From JAZDFC01 sp043808235 (lineage in GTDB: Bacteria > Bacteroidota > Ignavibacteria > Ignavibacteriales > Melioribacteraceae): 64,000 nucleotides of DNA. Below are positions 50,972-59,184 of this stretch, piece after piece (within the stretch, counting starts at the first letter, position 1; every line of letters starts with the position of its first letter). Where the stretch lies: the NCBI GenBank assembly GCA_043808235.1, contig JAZDFC010000039.1, positions 1 to 64,000 of the forward strand, given 5' to 3'. The notes below the pieces were generated by a model. It saw only the letters and a list, made by a program, of their open reading frames with translations, did not search any database and was not told where the DNA came from. Position numbers and translations under genes: made by a program.

Positions 50972-53900
50972 TTACTTTAAAAGAATCATTTTCTTTGATT
51001 GAACAAAATCGCCTGCTTGAATACGGTAAATATAAGTTCCGGTTGATACTTTCATTCCGTAATTGTTATTTCCATCCCATGTGATGTTATGGATACCGGC
51101 TTTCAAATCACTGCTTACAAGTGATTTTACTTCGCGACCAAGAATATCATAAATCTTCAAAGTCACAAATCCTTCTTTCGGTAATGCAAAGCTCAGCACA
51201 GTACTTGGATTGAATGGATTCGGATAGTTCTGGAATAAAGCATAAGTTGCCGGAGTTATTTCATCAGTAGGCACTCCTACCAAATCAAGTTTTTTAACTT
51301 CAAGCAAATCACAATAAACCGTTCCCATAAATCTACCGAGCGGATGCATTCTAACGGAAAGTGATTTTGCATCTGCAACAACAACAACATCAACATAGAA
51401 TTGCATCCAGTCGAATGCAGTCGTTGCAGGGAATGTTAATGGTATATCGCTTGACCATATTTCTCCCCAGCCTTCGTTATTGGTTAGTGTGTTATGGAAT
51501 ATCGGAGTGATTCCAAATTTAGCTTGATCGCCTACTTCAGTTACGTTGGCAGGATTTAAATCTTTTCCTTTCAACCAAACACTTACTCGAATCATATCGC
51601 CGGCAACAACATCGGTTAATTCGCTAATATCGTAAGTTGATAAATTAATATTGTCATTCGTTTGATCTCGTCCGGCAACAGCAGCTAACGGATATCTGAC
51701 TGTTCCAACAAATCCATCATGCGTTCCGGGTAAGTTATCGAACTTCAATGAGTAAGTTCCATGATACGCTTCTTCGTTTGTTATTGTTGTGTTCTCATAT
51801 CCACTGTCTAATCTTCCGTCATTTCCACCTAACGGCGGCAGCCAATAGAACCATCCTGTCGGTACACCTACCTGTGTGTTCCAGTCTTGACCTGCCCAGG
51901 CTCCGTTCCTTCCGTAAAACATGAAATCGTCCGCCCATACTGTTCCGGTTGCATTAGCTCCGGCTACAAATTTTATTATCGTTGTGTATGAATCTTCCGG
52001 TAGTATCGTACTTCCAATTGCATTCGTATCGGCTACAAAAGCTGCTATTGTTGCCCCTGCTTGATCAATCGGTAATTTTATCTCGCCGATTAAATTTCCG
52101 GTTTGACCATAGAAAGTATATGATATCCACCATCTTTCTGCATCGGTTGCCGGGTTGATGTTTACTCCCTGTGTTCTTACATACGCACCCAGGAATATAT
52201 CCACATCCTTACTATGGGTGGGTGACCATAAATCGCACATGTTTTCGCTTTCCCAATAGGCTTCTTCGCCTGTGGCGGTTTTCTCTATCTTCAAACTTCT
52301 TCCCATCGAGCGGGATTGGTCGGTTGCCCAGCTTAATGTAGCTCCGGTTGGCTCGGCTCCTTTCTTCCAATATGACGGAAGTGTTTGTTCGAAACTACCG
52401 ATTGCGCTTAGCGGAGGTACATCTAATTTTTCTACTGTTAGATTATCGCAATAAACGGTACCCATGAATCTTCCAAGAGGATGCATCCTAACGGAAAGTG
52501 ATTTTGCATTTTCTACTACTGTAACATCCACATAATATTGTTTCCAATCAAAGGCCGTTGTTGCGGGGAATGTTAATGGAATATCACTCGACCAGATTTC
52601 TCCCCAGCCTTCGTTGTTTGTAAGTGTATTGTGGAATATCGGCGTGATTGCGAATTTTGCCTGATCGCCTACTGCTGCAACGTTTGCCGGATCAAGGTCT
52701 TTACCCTTAAGCCAAACGCTGATTCTTAAAACATCACCTACTGCTACATCAGTGATATTAAATTCGGATGTATTATCGCTACGGCCTGCTACGGTTGTTA
52801 AAGGATATCTCACTGTTCCAACAAATCCATCGTGTGTTCCGGGTAAGTTATCAAACTTCAACGAATAGACTCCGTGATATGCTTCTTCATCTGTTATCGT
52901 TGTATTCTCATATCCCGAATTCAGATTTCCATCATTGCCGCCTACCGGCGGTAACCAGTAAAACCATCCGGTTGGAACGCCTACTTGTGTATTCCAATCT
53001 TGACCTGCCCAGGCTCCGTTTCTTCCGTAGAACATAAAGTCATCTGCCCATACAGTTCCGGTTGCGTTAGCTCCGGCTACAAATTTTACTATCGTTGTGA
53101 ATGCATCTTCCGGTAATATTACACTTGCTATTGCATTCGTGTCTGCTACCCATGCTGCGTTGCTTGGCGCACTCTGATCTATTGGTAACTTTACCTCGCC
53201 AATCAAGTTGCCGGTAGTTCCGTAAAATGTATACGATATCCACCACTTATCCGCATCGGTTGCCGGATTTGTATTTACTCCTTCGGTTCTTACGTATGCG
53301 CCTAAGAATATATCTACGTCTTTGCTATGGGTTGGCGACCATAAATCGCACATGTTTTCACTTTCCCAATAGGCTTCTTCTCCTGATGTGGTTTTCTCTA
53401 TTTTCAAACTTCTGCCCATCGAGCGAGATTGATCGGTTGCCCAGCTTAATGTCGCTCCGCTTGGCTCAGCGCCTTTCTTCCAATATGACGGAAGTGTTTG
53501 TTCGAAACTGCCGATTTCACTTAGCAGAGGTACATCTAATTTTTCTACAGTTAGATAATCGCAATATACCGTTCCTTTAAATTGTCCGAGCGGATGCATT
53601 CTTATTGATAAAGAGACTGCGTTCTCTACAACTGTTACATCCACATAATATGGTTTCCAATCAAACTGAGTTGCTGCAGGAAAAGTTAAAGGTACATCGC
53701 TCGACCATATTTCTCCCCAGCCTCCATTATTTGTTGATTGATCATGGAATATCGGTGTGATTCCAAATTTTGCTTGATCGCCTACTGCAATTACATTTGC
53801 AGGATCTAAATCTTTCCCTTTCAACCAAACTGTTATTCTAAGTTTATCGCCTACCTGTACGTCCGGTCCTAACGGATATCTGATTGTTCCAACAAAGCCG

Positions 53901-54685
53901 TCGTGCGTACCAGGTAAGTTATCAAACTTCAACGAGAATTGTCCGTGATATGCTTCTTCGTTTGTTATTGTTGTATTCTCATATCCGCTGTCTAAGCGTC
54001 CATCGTTTCCACCTACCGGAGGCAGCCAATAGAACCAGCCTGTTGGTACGCCAACTTGTGTATTCCAATCTTGTCCAGCCCAGGCTCCGTTCCTTCCCAA
54101 AAACATGAAGTCATCTGCCCATACGGTTCCCGTTGCGTTGGCTCCGGCTACAAATTTTACTATCGTTGTATATGAATCTTCAGGCAGTATTGTGCTTCCT
54201 ATTGCATTTGTATCAGCTACAAATGAACCACTGCTTGCAGTACTCTGATCTATTGGTAATTTTATTTCGCCAATGAAGTTGCCGGTCATTCCATAGAAGG
54301 TATATGATATCCACCATCTATCTGCATCTGTCGCCGGGTTTGTATTTACTCCTTCGGTTCTTACATAAGCGCCTAAGAATATATCTACATCTTTGCTATG
54401 GGTTGGCGACCATAAATCGCACATGTTTTCACTTTCCCAATAGGCTTCTTCTCCTGTTCCCGTTTTTTCAATCTTCAAACATCTTCCCATCGAACGGAAT
54501 TGGTCGGTTGTCCAACTTAATGTCGCTCCGGTTGGCTCGGCGCCTTTCTTCCAATACGATGGAAGTGTTTGTTCAAAGCTGCCGATCAAATTAATTCCCT
54601 GCTGCGGGAAAATATTTGTAGCGACAAATACAAACAGAACAAACAACCACGACCATGGTTTTTGTTTAAGTAATCTCTTAATCAT
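50972..54685 (-). CDS. Secreted protein of three tandem ~360-residue repeats with T9SS sorting domain
   Basis: 1237 residues. Signal peptide (to ~29), then three nearly identical modules starting with IGSFEQTLPSYWKKGAEP at residues 34, 391 and 762. Each holds two beta-sandwich-like halves, the first around GEEAYWESENMCDLWSPTH, the second opening with DWNTQVGVPTGWFYWLPP and closing with SIRMHPLGQF/SVRMHPLGRF. They resemble carbohydrate-binding beta-sandwiches but I cannot name a family. Modules 2 and 3 have an extra loop before the second-half strand VGDVLR/AGDMIR. The end (~1150-1237: NYPNPFNPSTVLSF) is the T9SS sorting domain. Likely a multivalent surface glycan-binding protein. ATGA overlap with the dehydrogenase gene. 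Confidence 0.8.
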   Translation of the reverse strand: MIKRLLKQKPWSWLFVLFVFVATNIFPQQGINLIGSFEQTLPSYWKKGAEPTGATLSWTTDQFRSMGRCLKIEKTGTGEEAYWESENMCDLWSPTHSKDVDIFLGAYVRTEGVNTNPATDADRWWISYTFYGMTGNFIGEIKLPIDQSTASSGSFVADTNAIGSTILPEDSYTTIVKFVAGANATGTVWADDFMFLGRNGAWAGQDWNTQVGVPTGWFYWLPPVGGNDGRLDSGYENTTITNEEAYHGQFSLKFDNLPGTHDGFVGTIRYPLGPDVQVGDKLRITVWLKGKDLDPANVIAVGDQAKFGITPIFHDQSTNNGGWGEIWSSDVPLTFPAATQFDWKPYYVDVTVVENAVSLSIRMHPLGQFKGTVYCDYLTVEKLDVPLLSEIGSFEQTLPSYWKKGAEPSGATLSWATDQSRSMGRSLKIEKTTSGEEAYWESENMCDLWSPTHSKDVDIFLGAYVRTEGVNTNPATDADKWWISYTFYGTTGNLIGEVKLPIDQSAPSNAAWVADTNAIASVILPEDAFTTIVKFVAGANATGTVWADDFMFYGRNGAWAGQDWNTQVGVPTGWFYWLPPVGGNDGNLNSGYENTTITDEEAYHGVYSLKFDNLPGTHDGFVGTVRYPLTTVAGRSDNTSEFNITDVAVGDVLRISVWLKGKDLDPANVAAVGDQAKFAITPIFHNTLTNNEGWGEIWSSDIPLTFPATTAFDWKQYYVDVTVVENAKSLSVRMHPLGRFMGTVYCDNLTVEKLDVPPLSAIGSFEQTLPSYWKKGAEPTGATLSWATDQSRSMGRSLKIEKTATGEEAYWESENMCDLWSPTHSKDVDIFLGAYVRTQGVNINPATDAERWWISYTFYGQTGNLIGEIKLPIDQAGATIAAFVADTNAIGSTILPEDSYTTIIKFVAGANATGTVWADDFMFYGRNGAWAGQDWNTQVGVPTGWFYWLPPLGGNDGRLDSGYENTTITNEEAYHGTYSLKFDNLPGTHDGFVGTVRYPLAAVAGRDQTNDNINLSTYDISELTDVVAGDMIRVSVWLKGKDLNPANVTEVGDQAKFGITPIFHNTLTNNEGWGEIWSSDIPLTFPATTAFDWMQFYVDVVVVADAKSLSVRMHPLGRFMGTVYCDLLEVKKLDLVGVPTDEITPATYALFQNYPNPFNPSTVLSFALPKEGFVTLKIYDILGREVKSLVSSDLKAGIHNITWDGNNNYGMKVSTGTYIYRIQAGDFVQSKKMILLK
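51290..54586 (-). repeat. Three tandem intragenic repeats (about 1.1 kb each)
   Basis: Unit starts at 54586, 53515 and 52402 (minus strand), spacing 1071 and 1113 nt, third unit ending near 51290. Nucleotide identity between units is visibly high (for example TTTCTTCCAATATGACGGAAGTGTTTG in two, with single changes in the third; and GACCATAAATCGCACATGTTTTC in all three), so the duplications are recent or kept alike by gene conversion. The units are long enough to cause assembly collapse or copy-number change. Confidence 0.85.
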
Positions 54686-55710
54686 AGTGCTACCCCTGTT
54701 AAATTATTGAATTGATACTTAATTGAATTATGAATATGTTTTTCCGTAAAAAACTTTACTAACTCATAGAGAGTCATTTTTGTTGTATCGAACAATTCTA
54801 CATTTATTTTTTTTGAAATAAGAAATTCGATTGCGCGGGAGAATGTGAATGGATTCAGCAGAGAGGTTTTTATTGATAATTCTTTTTTGAATATTTCTTG
54901 AAGATTAACTCCCATTGAAGAACCAGCCGGATGCAAACCAAAGAAAATAATTCTGCTTCCTTTCCCGGCTAATTTTAATGCTAATGAAGCCGCATCTGGA
55001 TTACCGGCGCATTCAATTATGCAGTCGATGTGTCCTCTTGTTACATCATTAATATTGGCTTCTAAGTTTTCATCATTGGGAGAAAACGCTAAATCAATGC
55101 CAAGAGTTTTTGCTAAATTTCGTTTTTCCTCAACGGGTTCAATGAGCACGCATTTTGCAGCGCCATTTAGTAAAGAAAGTTGAAGCATCATCAATCCAAT
55201 AGCTCCGCCGCCGATGATTATTATATTTTCCCCGACTTTAATTTCTGCTTTATCTATTCCATGAATACAACACGAAAGTGGTTCGGCAAATGCTGCTGTA
55301 CTTAGCGAAAAATCTATCGGCAGCTTATAAGTATTCGATACAGGTGCAATCACATATTCCGCAAAACCACCATCTTCGGTTACACCGAGCGCTGTGTGAT
55401 TTGAACAGAATTGTATTTTCCCTACTTTACAATAAGAACAATAACCGCAATAAATATTTGGATCAACTGCGACTTTATCACCAATGTTAAAATCAAATGA
55501 TTTGTTTGCGACATCAACGAGTAATCCGCTAAATTCATGTCCAATAATTGTGTTGTTTTTAGCGGCTGCTTCACCACGAAAGATATGAACATCTGTACCG
55601 CAAACTCCGCAGGCGCCGACTTCGATTAACAATTCGTCATCAGCTAATGCTCGAATATTTCTATCTTCAATTACGAGGTTGCCTGGCGCTTTGAAAACAA
55701 CAGCTTTCAT
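54682..55710 (-). CDS. Zinc-dependent alcohol/polyol dehydrogenase (MDR family)
   Basis: 342 residues. Catalytic zinc ligands Cys in GACGVCGTD and GHE; structural zinc cysteines YCGYCSYCKVGKIQFC (~92-107); GGGFAEYV-like EDGGFAEYVIAP; Rossmann motif IGGGAIGLMMLQ (~165). It resembles sorbitol/threonine/galactitol dehydrogenases that use NAD(P). It lies 2 nt after the LacI gene and overlaps the triple-repeat gene by 4 nt, so belongs to the sugar locus; it may oxidise a sugar alcohol or sugar derivative. Exact substrate unknown. Confidence 0.9.
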   Translation of the reverse strand: MKAVVFKAPGNLVIEDRNIRALADDELLIEVGACGVCGTDVHIFRGEAAAKNNTIIGHEFSGLLVDVANKSFDFNIGDKVAVDPNIYCGYCSYCKVGKIQFCSNHTALGVTEDGGFAEYVIAPVSNTYKLPIDFSLSTAAFAEPLSCCIHGIDKAEIKVGENIIIIGGGAIGLMMLQLSLLNGAAKCVLIEPVEEKRNLAKTLGIDLAFSPNDENLEANINDVTRGHIDCIIECAGNPDAASLALKLAGKGSRIIFFGLHPAGSSMGVNLQEIFKKELSIKTSLLNPFTFSRAIEFLISKKINVELFDTTKMTLYELVKFFTEKHIHNSIKYQFNNLTGVAL

Positions 55711-55712
55711 TT

Positions 55713-56729
55713 TTATATTTTTCTTGTTGATGATCTTATAATCAGCTCAACCGGGACAAGTATTTTTTTTGTTGAGTGCCTGGATTTATCAGAGAGCATG
55801 TTTACCATTAAGTTCATTGCCTCTATTCCCATTTCAATCTTTGGTACTTTCACAGTAGTTAAAGGAGGATTTAACAAAAGGTCCGCGTCGACATCGTCAA
55901 ATCCAACAAGAGAGATATCGCTTGGGATATTAATTTTATTATCAGCGCAGTACTGCATCACGCCAAAAGCAACAGCATCGTTACATGTAAATATTGCTGT
56001 TATGTTTTTGTTTTTTGTCAATAATTTTTTTGCAGCATTGTATCCATTTGCACGGGCCGGATAATCTTCATCAAGTATAACATTTCCATGAATGATCGGG
56101 ATTTTATTTGACTCGAGTGCTTTACGATAACCCAGATACCTGTCGTTTATACTCGGATGTGAAAGATCAGCTCCAATGAAAGCAATGTTTTTATGACCCA
56201 AGTCAATTAAATGCTGGGTTGCTATTAATCCACCTTTGATATTGTCTATTAAAATTACGTTATGATCTCCATTCGCAGGAAAAAAATCTACGAACACAGT
56301 CGGGACAGTATAGTGTGCTAATTTCGAAATGAATGTATTGTTAACCTTTCCGGCTATAATAATGCCATCAACGCTTTTCTCGAGTATGAATCTCGGCAAG
56401 TGATCATGCGTAACGAAGTCTCTACTAATTGTTGCGAGTAAAACATAGTAATCATTGCCGCGTGTAACAAACTCGGTTCCGAGAAAAATACTTGTATAAA
56501 AAGGTTCTGTTTTTAGGAAGTGGTCGTCGGTTAAAACAAACCCGATATTTCCAGTTGTTTTTGTTACAAGTCCTTTGGCTGAACGCGACGGATGATAGTT
56601 AAGTTCTTTGATTGCTTTTTGAACTTTATTTTTTGTAACGGTTGGAATGCGTTTATGATCGTGAAGGACAAGTGACACCGTAGCAATTGATACTCCGGCT
56701 TTTTTTGCGACATCTTTTATTGTTGGCAT
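55713..56729 (-). CDS. LacI-family transcriptional regulator
   Basis: 338 residues from ATG 56729; the longer frame starts at a TTG inside the -7 element at 56754-56761. HTH at 2-24 (TIKDVAKKAGVSIATVSLVL), hinge ~48-58 (NYHPSRSAKGL), then a periplasmic-binding-protein-like effector domain (DGIIIAG, VDFFPANGDHNVILID, GFDDVDADLLLNPPLTTV). First gene of the 30-kb locus. A palindrome AAACGTTT with central CG, the LacI-type operator form, lies between its promoter and start. It probably represses the whole mannoside locus until an imported sugar binds. Effector unknown. Confidence 0.92.
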   Translation of the reverse strand: MPTIKDVAKKAGVSIATVSLVLHDHKRIPTVTKNKVQKAIKELNYHPSRSAKGLVTKTTGNIGFVLTDDHFLKTEPFYTSIFLGTEFVTRGNDYYVLLATISRDFVTHDHLPRFILEKSVDGIIIAGKVNNTFISKLAHYTVPTVFVDFFPANGDHNVILIDNIKGGLIATQHLIDLGHKNIAFIGADLSHPSINDRYLGYRKALESNKIPIIHGNVILDEDYPARANGYNAAKKLLTKNKNITAIFTCNDAVAFGVMQYCADNKINIPSDISLVGFDDVDADLLLNPPLTTVKVPKIEMGIEAMNLMVNMLSDKSRHSTKKILVPVELIIRSSTRKI

Positions 56730-56736
56730 TTTAGTT

Positions 56737-56744
56737 AAACGTTT
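56737..56744. promoter_or_regulatory. LacI-type operator AAACGTTT
   Basis: Perfect 8-bp palindrome with central CG inside TTAAACGTTTTA (56735-56746), between the transcription start and the lacI ATG. A second, similar site TTAAACGATTAA lies at 56884-56895; both share AGTTAAACG. Two sites 149 bp apart would allow DNA looping. Confidence 0.5.
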
Positions 56745-56753
56745 TACTTGGTT

Positions 56754-56784
56754 CAAATATAATGTCTATTTATTTCTATGTCAA
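56754..56784 (-). promoter_or_regulatory. Promoter of lacI and the mannoside locus
   Basis: Minus strand: TTG (56784-56782), 20-nt spacer, TATATTTG (56761-56754); exact match to the tRNA-Lys promoter layout. Start of transcription expected near 56749, giving a ~20-nt leader that contains the operator. No second promoter of this quality was seen in the downstream gaps. Confidence 0.7.
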
Positions 56785-57129
56785 TACCGTTAAATAAATT
56801 TATACTTTCTTAAAAACTGCGATTTAAGTCTAATTTTCAGATATATCGCATTCCGTGGCGAAGTCGTGGAGAAAGTAATTTAGTTAAACGATTAACATTT
56901 TTCTAATCTTTTATGATTTGGGGAAATTAATTAATGGAGGTAATTTTGATTCACTACTATGAGAGGGATTAAATTGCGAATGAATTAGCGTATCTGAGTA
57001 GACAAAAAAGAAGTGACGTTTTATTATTAATATACGCCTGATTTACTACCCAACTTTATCAAATTATTGACCGATCCTGCCCATCAAATCAGTCACATAA
57101 TTACTATAATATTCCGACTACTGAATTCG
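56762..57129. other. Intergenic region upstream of lacI
   Basis: 368 nt between the Gfo/Idh stop and the lacI promoter. Apart from the -33 element and the second operator-like site (56884-56895) I see no gene. A 12-codon plus-strand frame (ATG 56934) with an internal GGAGG is too short to support. The region is AT-rich. Confidence 0.5.
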
Positions 57130-58119
57130 TTACAATAAAATTCTTTTCCTTTTATCCGAAGATTCGAAAGAAGAGAACATTACTTTTACATCTTTCAACC
57201 CTTCTTCGAATGTACCGATTACTTTTTCTCCTTTGATAATCGCATTATAGAAATTTTCAAACTCGGCTGTAAATCCGCCGTCGGTTGTAACAACAAATTT
57301 CTTTTCAGATTGATTTTCTTTTTTAACGAGAATTGTATTGTTGATGATTTGTATTGTCCCCTTCGAGCCGAAAATTAATAGATTACTTTTCTGGTGACCT
57401 TTGACGCTAAAAAATAAATTCATCAAACATGATTTGCCATTCTTTGTTTCGAACATCATCGACATTGTATCATCGCTTCCAATCAATGGATTTACGGATT
57501 GTTTCAATGCAGTCACAGCTTTCATTTCTCCGAGCAGCAATCGCAACGCTGCGATATTGTGAATACCACCATCGAAGATAAAACCGCCGGCATATTTATT
57601 ATTCTTGCGCCAAACTGTTTGTGCGTATTCATTTGTCGGGGTAACATTTTGATTCATATTCCACAATAGTGAGTAAACTTCGCCGATTGCCCCGATTTTA
57701 AGCATTCCTTTTGTATCGAGATATAGCTTATCGTAACGGTAATTTTCCGCCAATAGACAAACCACATTTTTGTTTCTCGCGGCATCAACTAATTTCTTTG
57801 CATCCGTAGGAGTTGCTGCAAGTGGTTTTTCAACAAACATATGCTTACCTGCTTTTATCGAAGCGAGCGTAACTTCATAATTCAAATCAATCGGCAGAAC
57901 GATGTCAACAGCATCAACATCTTTGTTGGCAAGAAGTTCTTTATAATCAAGAACGTATGGAACTCCACCAACAAGTTTTGAAAATGACTTCGCTTTCTTT
58001 TCAGTATGATTGCACACAGCCACAATTTCAATTTTGTTTTTTAATTTTAATAATGCAGGAAAATGCAGCCTCCTTGCGGCAATTCCACAGCCTATAATTC
58101 CGAGTTTTATTTTTTTCAT
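57130..58119 (-). CDS. Gfo/Idh/MocA family oxidoreductase
   Basis: 329 residues. N-terminal Rossmann LGIIGCGIAARRLHFPAL (NAD(P) binding, 5-22), the family motif VEKPLA (~95-100) with the catalytic-region Lys, and the C-terminal alpha/beta domain containing KYAGGFIFDGGIHNIAALRL, whose Asp/His pair (DGGIHN) is typical. These enzymes oxidise or reduce sugars, inositols or related ring compounds. It lies upstream of lacI on the same strand, separated by 373 nt, so it is probably a separate unit. Substrate unknown; may serve the mannoside pathway. Confidence 0.88.
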   Translation of the reverse strand: MKKIKLGIIGCGIAARRLHFPALLKLKNKIEIVAVCNHTEKKAKSFSKLVGGVPYVLDYKELLANKDVDAVDIVLPIDLNYEVTLASIKAGKHMFVEKPLAATPTDAKKLVDAARNKNVVCLLAENYRYDKLYLDTKGMLKIGAIGEVYSLLWNMNQNVTPTNEYAQTVWRKNNKYAGGFIFDGGIHNIAALRLLLGEMKAVTALKQSVNPLIGSDDTMSMMFETKNGKSCLMNLFFSVKGHQKSNLLIFGSKGTIQIINNTILVKKENQSEKKFVVTTDGGFTAEFENFYNAIIKGEKVIGTFEEGLKDVKVMFSSFESSDKRKRILL

Positions 58120-58169
58120 TTTGGTCCGATACGTTTTGTTTTTAGACTTACATTTTGATAGTCAATTTA

Positions 58170-58240
58170 GCCACGAATTCCACTAATTTTCACGAAATCT
58201 AATCGAATAATAATTCGTGCAAATCCGTGTAATTAGTGGC
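58170..58240. repeat. CACGGATT-type palindromic repeat, copy 2
   Basis: Nested stems GCCAC/GTGGC (58170-58174 / 58236-58240), CCACTAATT/AATTAGTGG (58180-58188 / 58231-58239, register shifted) and CACGAA/TTCGTG (58191-58196 / 58214-58219). It contains AAATCCGTG as in copy 1 at 35804-35854. It fills the 155-nt gap between the DUF362 and Gfo/Idh genes. Confidence 0.6.
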
Positions 58241-58274
58241 AATGTTTTTTGAATTAATAATCTGTCACACCAAA

Positions 58275-59168
58275 CTAAATTAAGATTTCATCTTTCCAGT
58301 CAAGTTTAATCAGATCGATTTTATTTACATCCGCCGTGCCGAGATGGTAACGGGTATCTGCAAGCTCAATATGTTTGGCAGGCGGACTAAGCGGTCTTTC
58401 TTCTTTAAAATAATTTTTTCTTTTAGCCTGAATAATTTTTAGTCCGATTGAATCGCATGCAACCGGGTCAACGCCTACAATTATTCCTTTATAATTCCAG
58501 ACATAATCGGAACTGTAACCATGAGCGCCAACACAGTTAAATAAAGGTGTGAGCATCACAAGAACATTTAACCGTGTCTTTCCACTCACTATCGGCAGTT
58601 TCCAAATTGCAGCTAGGTCAGCACACGAATCGGGATGATAATATGCAGGCGATTCTGTAAACATAATATAATTCTTGAGCAACGTTCCAACACCCGACCA
58701 ATAGTGTGTACGCATCGGTCGTGAATTAATAAGCGCAGTAGCTTTTTGAAATATTGGATCACTCAATACACCACGGTCGTTGATACTTATATTATCTGCA
58801 GCAACTCCAACTTCAATTACACGTTTTTTTATTGACTCCTCCAACTCGAAGGGAGTACGAAAATATTGCCAAACATTTGTTTTAATCCCAACGATATCTT
58901 CCGGTTTAATTATTTTCTTCCAAGCTGATTGTACATCGTTTGTTTCAAATAATGTTTGAACCGCTTCATCAAGCATTTGCTGCAGTATCTCGACTTTAAT
59001 AGTTCCATTTTTATCAAGCACATTTTTATTTCGAATAAGCACTACTCGTGTCTTTGAATCTGCTTGTCCAAACAAATCCATTGGTGCATTCATCAATAAC
59101 GTACTTGCGGCAACTGCCATAGTTCCTGTTTTGAGGAACTCTCTTCGAGTTAGATTTTTGTCAATCAT
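58275..59168 (-). CDS. DUF362 protein with Tat signal
   Basis: 297 residues. Twin-arginine signal NLTRREFLKTGTMAVAAS with RR at 8-9. Mature part fits DUF362: EDIVGIKTNVWQYFRTP (~93-108), NISINDRGVL, LKNYIMFTESPAYYHPDSCADLAAI, and VGVDPVACDSIGLKIIQ near the C-terminus. Unlike many DUF362 proteins no ferredoxin-like CxxCxxC cluster is present; only scattered Cys occur. Tat export usually implies a cofactor bound before transport. It follows the DUF6599 gene after 16 nt. Function unknown. Confidence 0.85.
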   Translation of the reverse strand: MIDKNLTRREFLKTGTMAVAASTLLMNAPMDLFGQADSKTRVVLIRNKNVLDKNGTIKVEILQQMLDEAVQTLFETNDVQSAWKKIIKPEDIVGIKTNVWQYFRTPFELEESIKKRVIEVGVAADNISINDRGVLSDPIFQKATALINSRPMRTHYWSGVGTLLKNYIMFTESPAYYHPDSCADLAAIWKLPIVSGKTRLNVLVMLTPLFNCVGAHGYSSDYVWNYKGIIVGVDPVACDSIGLKIIQAKRKNYFKEERPLSPPAKHIELADTRYHLGTADVNKIDLIKLDWKDEILI

Positions 59169-59184
59169 TATTACTCCGCATGTT

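Noticed and set aside
56934..56971. Tiny plus-strand ORF with GGAGG upstream of lacI
   Set aside because: Only 12 codons, no conservation signal visible, and opposite to the local direction of transcription.
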